A DNA stretch of 64,000 bases from Phalacrocorax aristotelis. Its lineage: Eukaryota > Chordata > Aves > Suliformes > Phalacrocoracidae. The translations under genes were made by a program, and so were the position numbers. The notes beneath the pieces were generated by a model. That model made no database searches and had not been told where the DNA came from. It worked only from the letters and a program-made list of their open reading frames with translations. The stretch is taken from contig NC_134276.1 of assembly GCF_949628215.1 (NCBI RefSeq), positions 218,446,610 through 218,510,609 of the forward strand, written 5' to 3'. Shown piece by piece: positions 1 through 11,420 of this stretch; the stretch's first letter is position 1; every line of letters starts with the position of its first letter.

Positions 1-151
1 TCCCGCAGATAATTACTGCGTAAATCAGCGCGAGGCTCATTCTTCTTGTTAGGAAGGTAAACTGGGGCAGTCTATCTTTGGTACACTACACTTCACCACG
101 CATGCTGCCTGGCCTCTCTCCTAACTAGGTCTGCTACATTCACATTTATCT

Positions 152-625
152 CACAGAATCCCAGAATGGTGGGGGTTGGCAGGGACCTCTGGAGCTCACC
201 CCGTCCCACCCCCTGCTGGAGCAGGCACACCCAGAGCAGGGGCACAGGGCCGCGTCCAGGCGGGGGGTGAATGTCTCCAGGGAAGGGACCCCACAGCCTC
301 TCTGGGCAGCCTGTGCCCCTGCTCTGGCACCTGCACAGCAAAGGGGTTTGTCCTCATGTTCAGGGGGAACTTCCCGTGTTCTACCTTGTGCCCGTTGCCC
401 CTTGGCCTGGCGTTGGGCACCACTGAAAAGAGCCCGGCCCCATCCTCCTGACACCCACCCTTCAGATATTTATAAGCACTGATGAGATCCCCCCTCAGCC
501 TTCTCTTCTCCAGGCTGAACAAGCCCAGGTCTCTCAGCCTTTCCTCACAAGGCAGATGCTCCAGTCCCTGATCACCTTGGCAGCTCTGCGCTGGGCTTGC
601 TCGAGCAGTTCCCTGCCCTTCTTAA
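152..625 (-). mobile_element. CR1 LINE 3' fragment
   Basis: The minus strand carries a CR1 3' region. Its translation contains the familiar shadow peptide 'FSLEKRRLRGDLI', followed by 'NARPRGNG' and 'PREAVGSLPW', and the element ends at the plus-strand sequence 'cacagaatcccagaatgg', the reverse of a CR1 tail. Only the terminal half kilobase is left, the usual 5'-truncated state. Many small changes suggest an old copy. Confidence 0.85.
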
Positions 626-3600
626 ACTCCTTCTCATTCAGAAGCTTCTCCCTCCCTGTTCCTCATCATCTGCCTCTCCAAAGGAACCCCTGCAGCATCA
701 GCCCAGCCACTGACCAAGTCCAAAATGCCACCCAACGTGCCGCTTTCTCACTGGTAACATTCATCCTACACATCTCAGATGATGCGTGAATTCATGAGAA
801 CCAGAGATTCGCTCATTTCTAAATACAACTCATGACACATCCCCTCGCTGGTTCCACTGCTGCCACCGTGGCCGCTCCTCCAGAAGAAGCTGAAGCAAAC
901 AATTGTCCTCTGGCTTCACCCCGCTCAGCGTTGAACAGAGATGCTGTGTTCAAAGGCGAGCGCGGGACAGTATCCCCACTCTCCGCTCGGCAGCGGACGC
1001 AGCAGCAGCTGTGCCGACCAACTCTCCCACCCCTCTGCTCCCACAGCCCGTCAGGGCAACCCCCAGCCACACCGGAGTGGCGGCCGGCACGATGGAGGCA
1101 GCCAGAGGAGGAGAGGAGACATGCGCGCTCTGCACCGTGTTATCTGCCTGGGGTTCAAGCTCCTCTCGCTCGCCTTGGGAAGGTGCGTTTCCAAGTTCAC
1201 CATTAGAATGACACAGCTGGAAACCTGGCAGGTGAAGATGGAGGTAACCAGCACCAACCACCGCAATCGTGCTCATGCACTGGGACACACAACCGTCCTG
1301 GAGCAGTACGTGCCACGAGCTCGAGCATAAACACGAGCATGTTTATGCTGCAACAGCTGCTGGGGCGTCACAGCCACAGGGGTACCTGTTCCCAGCACCC
1401 TGCCTTGAAAACACCCACCGGTCCCCCGCGTACCCGGCACACCCCAGCGGCCCAGCCAGGCAGTCTTGCGTGTAATTCCCTGCAGGCTTTTCCAGGTCTC
1501 GATTAACAGACACACATCTCTGTTCTCAAAACATTACATGCATGACTGCAGGTATCTAAAACAAAACCAAAGCAAGCAATATTAGGGTAAGGCCCCTAAA
1601 AAGAGGTCAGAAGTCTTTTCACACTCTAGAAGAGCAATGTTATCACAGTTTCGGAGCAGAGCTGACTCGGAGGCTGCCGGGAGGACCGGCGCACACATGG
1701 CTGGACGGTGCTGCCCGCAGAGGCGGCGTATGCAGGCAGAAGGACAGGGACTCGCCCCGGGGTCTGCAGGAGGTGCTCCCCTCCGGCCAGAGAGCTGAGA
1801 CCCAATAGTACATCACAGTGGTGATCCCCCAGATGAGAGCTGTCCAAGTCCAGGGCAGGGCGAATGGCACCTCCAGAAGGGCACTGGTCCTTCCCTCTGG
1901 GCTTCGACGCCAGAGTGGTCCATGTTTGGAAAGGCTGCAACTCCACCAGACCGAAAAGCGCAGTTATCTAGGCAATCAACACATTTCAAAGACCTCTGGT
2001 TTGCAGAGGACGATGCCCTACAGAGAAGAGGCAAGCAGCCTGCCTAGCTTTCTGCTCCACTTCCTACAGCTACCCACAACACAAAAACACGTCTAATGAA
2101 GAGAGACAGACACACCCATTTTTTACCTCCCCAAAAAACTTCCTGCTTCATCATCTTGATCAAAAAGCATTCAGAAACATAAAAATAACGTTCAAGACTA
2201 TCCAAGTCTCAGTTACAAGGCAGCAGCAGCTGCCAAACATGCAGGCCGTTCCCTGCAAACCGACACGTGGCACTTTTGAGCCACACCACAAACAAAACCC
2301 GATTTGAGTCGGTGCAAGAGAAAGGCCTTTGCTCCTGGGAGACGAAGGGCCCTCACATGCTGCTCCTCCAGACTCTCCGACCTCCATCACCTGCCCCTTC
2401 TCACCAGGAACTGCTGCCACCTTTACCAAACCCTCCATGACTCCCCATTTACCAGTTTCAAAACTGGAAGGGATGACATGCTTTGGATTTTGGAAAGACA
2501 CATTCCTAGAAGCAGGATGATCCCTGCCCTGAGGCGTTTGCAGGCCCTCAGATGTCTGGTTTGACATAACAAGAGTATTTAGTGGTCAAAAGTGTTACAG
2601 CCACATAGAGGAAGAGAAAAGCAGCCCGGCCCCGGAAGGCTTCATGCCACAGTCATAATGAGAGGTGGAGAAAAACCTCCCCTGGCTCAGCAGTACTGCC
2701 CCACCGCTCCTCTGGCTCCCCGGGGCGTCTCGGGGTAACCAAACCAGGGGGTTTTCACAGTGACCATCTCCTCCTGCCCCGGTCCTGCAGCGGGAGCTCC
2801 CATGGGCACACAGCTGGGCAGCCTGGGGAACTCCAGGGCACATTTCTACCTCGGGCCAAGTCTTTTTTGTTTGTGTTTTTAGCATGCACAAAACCGCAGC
2901 TGTTTTTCAAGCCTAGCATCCCGGCACTAGAAATGGGAAAATGAAACTTGCTGCAAACAAAGTCTTCAGATTCCTGCTCAAACTGAGATAAAGGCGAGCT
3001 CAAGCAAGAGAAATGAAAAAGAAATTTGCAAAATTCTCACTGGCAGTAAACAAAATATTACTAACAGTTAAGAATCTGCTTGCAACATACGTTTTAAAAG
3101 ACTGATGCTTCCTCCTCGTGTTCACCCACTGTCCCAAAGCCGTGACACAGGTGTTGCACGGCCGCGCAAACAGCAGCTGCCCTCCCAGCGACGGTCACAG
3201 CAACAGGAGCTTCTGGCAGGGAAATCCAGCAGGCCATGCAACAGTCTCCTCACAAAAGGGGAGAAAAGGCTAGATCAGAGCATTAAAACCTTCGTGCTCA
3301 TTGATCCTGCACGGGTATTGCTCCAGGGCCAAAATGACTCATCCCACAACTGACATAATACATTTATTCCCCCATGAAAGAGGAGGATCACCCAAGGCGG
3401 GGTAGAGAGAATTTTCCATCTAGTCTGAAGCGACATCACAGGTTTACATCTTGCGAAGGCGAGCCCGTGGAAAGCTTTACACCGAGGTGCTTCTTGTGCC
3501 ATATTTAGACCGTTTCAAGGCATCATCCCACTCAGTGACCTTTGGGAAACAGAGCTGCCAACTGCACGAGACAGCCGCAGGGTCTCCAGCCACCCCAGCA

Positions 3601-6570
3601 CCCCCAGGAGAGGCTGCCACTGCGCGTCGACCAAACCAAGCTCCAACAGCCACAGGAAACAGCCACAGAAAGAGGTACGGGGTAGGGAGAAGTGGTGGCG
3701 GGGAGAGAAGAGAGACCTCGCCGCTCCTGTGCAGACCGCAGCGGTGGAGAACAGGCACCAAGCAAGGCCCGACACCAGCCAGCGCCCCACGGGTGCAGCT
3801 GCAGCTCGTGCACAGGCTGGTGACGAGCTCACTGGACCTTGCAAGCGCAAGGTTTCAGAAGCCACAAGATGATCACCCAGCAGTGCCCACGCGGGCACGA
3901 GTGTGCCCATGATGGCAGCAGAAGGCAGGCTGCAGCTCTGCTGCTAGGACGGTGGGAGCCTTCACACCTACGTGCTACCAGCACCGCGCTGCTGGCCTGA
4001 CGAGCGGGATGGACATATGCAGCCATGAAGAAACAGCAGCAGAGTCCACCCGGCACAAACAGCGGCTTTCAGGGCCTGCTGCCTGACGAATCTTACAGCA
4101 ACCGCAGCATTAATGTTTTCTGATCTACAGTAGTGCCTCAAGGAAACTGGAAGTGCTGAGACCTATCGAAGACAGGGCACTGCTGGACTAAACCCACAGC
4201 CCTCTCCATCAGACCTGGTGCTGGCTGAAGGAAGATCTAATCCCATGTCAGTGTTAGGCATCTGACTCCCTGGTTTCTGATCTGCAGCAGGCAGAGCTGC
4301 TCTTCCTGGGCAAAAGTTCAAAGAGAATGAGACAAGTATTAATAGAGCATCTGGGATCAGAGGAGCTGCAGTTCCCAGACCGACCGGTGTGGCTGGGATG
4401 CTGTGGCATGGGGGTTGGCGGCTGCCCGGACTAGGGTGACCCCCTTTGACAGGCATCCACGCCGATCACTGCAATATTCTCTCATTTCAAGCAGCCAGGT
4501 AACTGGACAGAACACAGGCAGCTTTGCACGTGGCAGGTACAGGGATTACATCCCCACTTTCTAAGGTCCCCTCTGCAAATATTTGTATACCAAACAGGGC
4601 TCACTGTTAGCAACCACTGGAGGCATTTCAACGTATGGGGTTTTTTTTGCTAGATGCATGCATTACAAGAACCCAGACTGAGTCAAACCGATGAGTCACT
4701 TGGCCAGGTCCATGCACGACACAGCAAAGCGTATTTTTACTGTCAGTTAGAAAAGCCTCCCACTAGCGAGGGCTGCATGGACATCTTGCAGCAGCAGACA
4801 GCCTGGCACTCTTAGGCTGAATATCAACTCAAAACACAGGTGGGACAGTAGCAGGACGAGCCGTGAGAGCTCTCATCTGCCCAGCGCGTTTACTTCAGCT
4901 TCCCCGGCTTTCAGCATTAGCTCCTCTCTCCAGGCTCCCGCTGCGCGGTGAAAGCCCGAGAGGCAGAGGAGCTGCGAGCACCTCGGAGGAGCACAGGACG
5001 CATCACGCCTGCATCCTCGTTCCTCCGACCATCTGCAACGGGGCCTGCGCTGCTAGAAACTGCGTCAAAGACTTCACGGAAAGAGACAGCACCAAGCACG
5101 GAGGCAGCTTCCTCTCAACCACCTCTCATCCACCCTCACCTCCCACAGAAGCTCTAAACCAAAACTAACATGCCCAAACCCCAGCCCCGAAGGCGTGAGC
5201 AGCAAGTCATCCCGAAGGGGCTAAACACAACAGCACAACACCCCGTTCTGCACAACTGCAACGAAATACGGAAAATGCTGCAACCGCCCCAGCTCAGTCG
5301 GGGCCTTAGAGCGGCCTCGCCGGCCTCCACACTAGCCCCTCACCCCTCATGGAAAACCAGCACCCCTCCCGGGCTGTCCGGGCCCTGGGAAGCAGCAGCA
5401 CTCCAGTTTTTGGATCAGAAACACCAGGGTTGGGGAGGGCTGGAAAGCTGCAAATTCAGACACAGCTAGAAACAGCAGCAGACTGTCAATGGCTCATTCA
5501 GAAACGCATGTCTTCTAAATCCCCCTGGTTTTGTTTGTTTGTTGGTTGTCTAAATCCCCACAGGGAAGGGGCCATGCCTCACTCAGTGTGCCGTATAGAA
5601 AACTCTAAGATAAGGCCTTCATCCATGCTAAACATGCCTTGAAATTGAGCTGTTCTGGACTCTCAGGCCACAGGGGACACACAGAGAAAAACTTCTCAGA
5701 TCCCGAGGCAAAAAGCAGCCAGACCCTGGTTTAGCAATGCAGTCATTTGTCTGCATCAACGATAAGAGCCAAGAGATTTAAAAACATCCATTTACAGAGA
5801 ATAATGTGAGCAATCATGACACAATATGACAAACTCTCACATATGAAAGGACCCATTTCCCACTGCCGGGGCACATTTAGCTCCACACATTTACCCGGAG
5901 CCCCGGAAGCGTGCAGCCCCTCTCCTGACACAAGCGCAGGGGTGCCGGAGCTGGCTCAGTGCACAGCGGCCGTGCCTGCAGCCACAATTGACCAGGGCAC
6001 ACGGGCATCAGTGTCCAGCAGCCGCAGCTCCTGGTGAGACAGCTTGGCTCGCTGTAGCGTGTCAGCGCTCTGCTTCCCTGGAAGCAATCCCTGCAACCCA
6101 GCAGCTCAGCACACCAGCATGGCTTGCAAAACTGAGGGAAAAGCGGCTGGATGGCTGCCTGAGTGCCGGCCCAGCCGGCAGTCACACCGCCCAGCCAGAG
6201 GATCTCACGCCGGACCACAGAGACACCAGTTTCACAGCCAGACAGCATGTTTCTTGAAAGAGTTAACGGTCCTTTTCCTCATCCTTCCAGACGAGCAAAA
6301 CACCAGCAGAGACGATGCATCGTGACTCTGCACCACCAGCCTGCGTGAGCTGGGGAGGACCGGGCCCCTTCAGGAAGGTAACGCTCTGCACCGGCAGCAG
6401 ACACCGACTGTAAAGGCCAGCAAACGCTGCAGACACGCCAGCCTCCACCATCGCAGCACCCAGCGAGCCCCACGCCTGCTCTGCCAAACCCCGCTTGCTG
6501 CCCCGCTCCAGACCTCGAGCCGGCCTCTCTCACTTTCGGTTTTGTTCCCAAAAAGTGCGCTGCGCCATGT

Positions 6571-6982
6571 TAACACCTTACGAGGCCAGGCTGAGAGAGT
6601 TGGGTTTGTTCATCCTGGAGAAGGGAAGGCTGCAGGCAGACCTTTCTGCAGCCTTTCAGTACTTCAAGGGGAACTATAAGAAAGATGGGGACAGACTTTT
6701 TAGCAGGGCCTCTCGCTACAGGACGAGGGGGAACGGTGTTAAACTAAAAGAGGGGAGATTTAGACTAGATGTAAGGAAAAAATTCTTTGCTGTGAGGGTG
6801 GTGAGACACTGGCACAGGTTTCCCAGAGGGGTGGGAGATGCCCCATCTCTGGAAACATCCAAGGCCAGGCTGGATGGGGCTCTGAGCAACCTGATCTAGT
6901 TGAAGATGTCCCTGCTCACGGCAGGGGGTTGGACTAGATGACCTTTAAAGGTCCCTTTCCACCCAAACCATTCTGTGATTCT
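6571..6982 (+). mobile_element. CR1 LINE 3' fragment
   Basis: The plus strand has a 5'-truncated CR1 tail of about 410 bp. Diagnostic pieces are 'ggctgagagagttggg', 'aggaaaaaattctttgctg', 'gttggactagatgacc' and the end 'ccattctgtgattct'. It lies inside SBF1 intron 1, antisense to SBF1. The sequence is a better match to CR1 tails than the copy at 152-625. Confidence 0.9.
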
Positions 6983-9889
6983 AATTCTGGAGACAATGCA
7001 GAGCTACCTCAGGTCCCACCACCCTAGCAGACCTTGCGCCTTCACCACCTCCAGCTGCCAGCCCATTCCTGCCCGACCGTTAACCCTACTGGCACACAAA
7101 CTCCTCAGCAGCACCTTGCTGCATGCACGCGTCCAGCTGCAGGCAGAGCAGAGCCCCCTCCCTGCCCGCACGAAGGGTCCCATCCAGCCCCCCAAGGCTG
7201 CTGTGCGGGGTCCCCTGGTTTCCTTACAGCTGGCAGGGAGGTGCCGGCACGGCACAGCCGTGGCAGAGCAGCCTGCCACCCAGGCTACAGCTCCACCGAG
7301 ACTAACCCAACCTGTAAAGCAATTAGTCACTCGCAGATGAGAGCGGCGTGCCCTTCCTCCAGACATTATCTAAGCTCCCTGAAGGGAGGGGGACTGTGCA
7401 AACAGGACAGTACACAGGGAATAAGCGTTGCCATATTGATCCCAAAAAATCAAATAACTGGCATCAGTCAATCTTTACACCCTTAGCGGACAGATCCTCA
7501 GGCAGCTCGCGAGGGCTTGGCACACCACTCAGACATGTGCCTTGCTTCAAACCCCCCCATCTCACAGCTCAGGACAGCACTCGGGCACCTGCAAACCAGG
7601 ATGCGAAAGGGCAGCTTTAGCTGCCGCTGGCCACAACAGACATTTACAGGCAACTGGTCAGCCCTGGCTCCTGGGTACCTCATCCCATGGAAGCAGTGGA
7701 AGCTCCCCACGGTGTTCCAGACACGCCTCCTCTCCACCCCGCAGCTTTGCTGTGCTCAAGGAAGACTACCCCGACACAGGTGCCCAATTCTCTGCTGTGA
7801 CAGCAGCAAAAAGCCCACCCGAGTTGTACAAATCAGAGCGGATCACAGCCACTTCTTACCACAGAGAAACACCCTGGGCTGTGGAGTGACCCTCACAGGC
7901 CCCGAGGCAGCACTGAGGCCTCCATCCGCGGTCACGGGGAAGCGGCAGCCCTGCAGACCTCCAGCGGCTCTGCTGAGCCAAAACACAACTTAAGAAAGGC
8001 CTGCAACTTCCAGCTACATTGCTAATTAAAACAGGACTCTGGTCTAAAAGCACTCTGCTGGGAGCAGAGCTAGTAACACGGTAACTACGCCTTCTGGTTC
8101 GAGGGCCTGTCAAACCCAAGGCCGGCAGCTGAGGTCAGGTAGCTTCAGGCCAGACACTGACACGGTTTCACCGGCACAGCCACCACCGGACAAGTGCCGC
8201 AGCTGGTGGCAGCTTTTTGTACTACCAAAACCTGCCAAAGGTCTCCAAGTCAAGGTGGGATGCTTTCCCAAGCTCTGTACTCGCTTGTGTTTGGACTAGT
8301 TCAGCTCGGTTCCGTGGCCTGTATGCTATAGATGAGATTTAAAGTAAAAAAAGTGAACGTTTAAGTGAGAGGAATACAATTCATTAATCACAAGCTCCTT
8401 CCTTTCTAATGCCCCGCTGCAATTAATCACTGCACCTCAGAGCATCGTCCATCTTCCCCCGACAAGCCTCAGATGACAGCAGGAAGATGCGTGGCATGCA
8501 TCATTCTCTTCTGAAACTCAGGTTTTCACATCTCAAGACAAGGAACGCGAGACTAAAGCGCTCACCTGCTCCACAAGCCCTGCCGTACCCGACCAGTCGC
8601 TAACCGCTACAAACCACAACCAGTTCTGTGCAAATATCAGCCACAGCTCCACGAGGGAGGCTGAGATGAGCAAGGAGGTGCAGAAGGAAATGCTCAGAGG
8701 CCCCAGAGGCAGCACTCAGAAGCAAGGTGAAGATGGTACAACTGCAAAGCATCGCCCCAGCCCTCCATTTGTTCCCAAGTGGTGCTGCCCTGGGCAGCCC
8801 ACCTCCCACAGCTCTCCCAGGCAGAGCCCGACCCGAGGGCACTGAGGGGAGAGAGCAAATCCCTCCCGCTCCGATGCCACAGGATGCTGGGACACCGGGG
8901 GAAGATGCCCACAATAATCACAACAACGAAACGCCCCGTACGTGATCAGACACTACTCAGAAAACACTGAAATTCTTATCCAGGCTGCCTGCTCTCTGGC
9001 CCAAATGCCTTCCCGAAGCCAGACCTTTAGCGCAGCTGCACACCACGCTGCCCAGAGCCCCCACCTTCTGCAGGGGAGACCCCGGCTCGCTCTGGAACAG
9101 GACAGACAGCAGGCCAGTGGCGCGTGCGGCCCGCACCGAGCGATGCAAACGCTCGCATCCACGCTGCCGTGCAGCTGCTCTGAACGTTAACCAAGCGCTC
9201 AGCCTCAGCAGCTTCCCGTGACAACGAAAGCCGCGGTTTAACAGGCACCGTGTGGAAGAGGATTCCCTCTCGTCAGCTCTGCGTGCACACTCAAAACAAT
9301 TCCAGCCAACAGCCTCTTCTTTCCATGGGTATGCAATTTGGGGAATAGATGCTCTCAGTGCACGTTCTGCAAGAAAGTCCTTATTTTAGGTGAACTTCAG
9401 CTCATTTATAACGCCAACAAAGCTCATTTTCACCGCGACCAGTTGAGTGCGAGAGGGCAGAAGAAAGCATCACAGAAAGAGCCCCAGACACACAAACTCC
9501 CAGGACCGAGACGACCGACCCCAGCGCCTCACCATGAGCACAGGCGCAGGCCCAGGACAGATGGGCGAGGTCTTTAAGTAGACCCGTGGGTCGGGGGCCC
9601 CCGAGGCAGCAGTGATAGAGAAAAGCCAGCCAGGCCCCAGCCAGGGCACGATGGCCCGTCCGAGGGGGTTCTGGCCTGCTGGGGGGGGGGAGCTGGGCTC
9701 GGAGCAGCGCCACGCCACATCCCAGCGAGTGGAGGGAAGACAGCCCCCGCCCCAAACCAAGGCCAGCTGCCGCATCCGGAGGGGTGACGGCTCGGTGATG
9801 GTGGGGGGGGCACCCCTAAATTGACAGAAACCGTAATTAAGCAGAACCACACACGGACGTTTGTGGCTGCTGGTGAAGGGGCAAAGGCG

Positions 9890-10670
9890 GGTCAGGCCCG
9901 GGGACGGGGCGGCTGGAGCTGCCCACACACACACACGTACCGGTGCTGCCCCCCAGCCTTGCTGCCGGCGGTGAGGGAGCGGTCCGGGAGGTGCCCTCCC
10001 GGTGCTGCCCGGCCCTGCTCGCCGCCCCGCACCCCGGGCCGCCCCACGGAGCGGGCGGACACCCCGCCGGGCCCGCACGGTTGAAGGGCCCCGGCCGCTC
10101 CACCCCGGTACCGACCACGGGCCCGCCCGCGGGCCCAGCCAGGCGCTCGCCACGTCGCACGGGCGCGGCCGGTCCCCGCACGCCCGTCCCCGCAGCCCGC
10201 TGTGTACCCCCGTGTCCCCCCTGCCGCGTCCCCCCGCCGTGCCCGCCCACCACGCCCCTCCCCCGCAGCGGCTGACAGCCGTGGCGCCCCCGCCGGCCCC
10301 GCGCCGCCCCGCGCCGCCACTCACCGCGCTTGCCGGGGTCGTAGCCCACGAGGACGAAGTAGTCGGCCAGGCGGGCCATGGCGGGGCGGCGGCCGCCGGC
10401 CGCCCTCACAGCCGCCCCCCCGCCGCCGCCGCCGCCGCCGTTGTCGCCGCGCTGCCCGCTCGCCCGCGCTCCCCGCGCCCCGCCGCCATCTTGGCCCCCG
10501 CGCGCGGCCCGGCCCGGCCCGACCGCACTGCGCCTGCGCCGCCGCCGCGGCGGGGGGCGGGGAGACGCTCCCCATTGGGCGCGGCGGGAGGGGAGGGGCG
10601 GGGCCCGGCGGTGAGGGGGCGGGGCGACGAGGGGGCGGGGCCGCGGCTCGGGGTTCCCCGGGGGGCGGGG
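9890..10670 (-). promoter_or_regulatory. SBF1: SBF1 CpG-island promoter with YY1-type site
   Basis: This interval is extremely GC- and CpG-rich and surrounds the SBF1 start codon (10,379). On the minus strand it contains AAGATGGCGGC (10,492-10,482), about 105 bp upstream of the ATG, a motif bound by YY1 at the start sites of many housekeeping genes. No TATA box was seen. Transcription probably starts near 10,480-10,520; this is inferred. Confidence 0.7.
10325..10379 (-). CDS. SBF1: SBF1 (MTMR5) coding exon 1, partial gene
   Basis: The minus strand encodes MARLADYFVLVGYDPGKR, then one base of the next codon, followed by the donor G|GTGAGT at 10,324. Human SBF1 (MTMR5) starts MARLADYFVLVAF and its paralogue SBF2 (MTMR13) starts MARLADYFIVVGY, so the family is certain. 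The call of SBF1 rather than SBF2 rests on synteny with ADM2 and MIOX and on 'FVLV'. The protein is a catalytically inactive myotubularin with an N-terminal DENN domain, a GRAM domain, a pseudophosphatase domain and a C-terminal PH domain; these 18 residues are the start of the DENN region. It acts as a Rab exchange factor and a partner of active myotubularins. All later exons must lie left of the window. Confidence 0.88.
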
Positions 10671-11420
10671 GGGGGCGCGTGTGTACGGGGGGATGCCGGG
10701 TGTGCGGGGGGATCCCGGGTGTGCGGGGGGATGCCGGGTGGGTGGGGACCCCGGGGTCACGGATGTGCGGGGAGCCCCGGTGTGCGGGGGCATGGGTGTG
10801 CGGGGAGTCCCAGCGTGCACAGCCAGGCGTGCGTGGGGACCTGCGGGGACCCACGGTGTGCGCAAACACGCGTGTCCGGGGACCCTCTGGATGTGCACGA
10901 CCCCCCCACGTGTGCACAGCCACGCGTGTCCGGGGACCCCTGGCGGCACGCTCACGGGTGTGCGGGGACCCCTGGTGTGCACGGCACCCCCGCGCATGCA
11001 CAGCCACGCATGTCCGGGGAACCGCCGGGTGTGCAAGGCCCACCCCGACGCACAGCTCACTCCCTAGTGTGCAAGGCCTCTCCCCAGTGTGAACGCTCCG
11101 CCCCGAAGTGTGCATGGCCCCCCCACTGTGCACCGCCCCCCGGTGTGCACGGACACACACCCCCCGTGTGTACCACCCCCACGGACACCCTCCCTCCCGG
11201 TGTGTACGACTCCCAGGTGTGCACAGCCCCCCCGGCGTGTGTGCGTACCCCCACGCAGTGTGCCCAGCCCCTGTGCACACACGGCAGTGTGTAACCCCCC
11301 CCATGCGTCTGCACCCCCATTTTGCACAGTCCCTCGGGGAGCAGTACAACCCCCAGGGCGCCCAGGGCTGTACAGCTCCCCCGCGTGTGCACGATCCCCC
11401 CACGATGCACAGCCCCCACC
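10670..11420. repeat. Degenerate minisatellite upstream of SBF1
   Basis: About 750 bp of imperfect tandem units, starting as a 20-bp unit around 'gtgtgcggggggatgccggg' and changing to longer units around 'gtgtgcac' and 'ccccgg'. Every unit carries a GTGTGC core. Long open frames on both strands here have repetitive, low-complexity translations and are not taken as genes. Confidence 0.75.

Larger units (their letters stand above)
1..10324 (-). other. SBF1: SBF1 intron 1 (partial), no exon recognised
   Basis: This stretch lies downstream of the SBF1 exon 1 splice donor on the minus strand and is read as the beginning of a large first intron. It is less GC-rich than the rest of the window. I looked for SBF1 exon 2, whose family sequence contains a 'RFPEKDW'-type stretch and 'PFPQGIELF', in the minus-strand translations and did not find it. 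Two CR1 LINE fragments (152-625 and 6,571-6,982) and short AT-rich patches (for example 8,330-8,430) are present. No other gene is supported here. That the interval is intronic is inferred from the neighbouring donor. Confidence 0.7.

Noticed and set aside
1643-1870. Minus-strand frame with a tryptophan-rich, membrane-like stretch (LIWGITTVMYYWVSALW)
   Set aside because: It matches no SBF1 exon or other family I know and lacks a clear exon context; probably chance.
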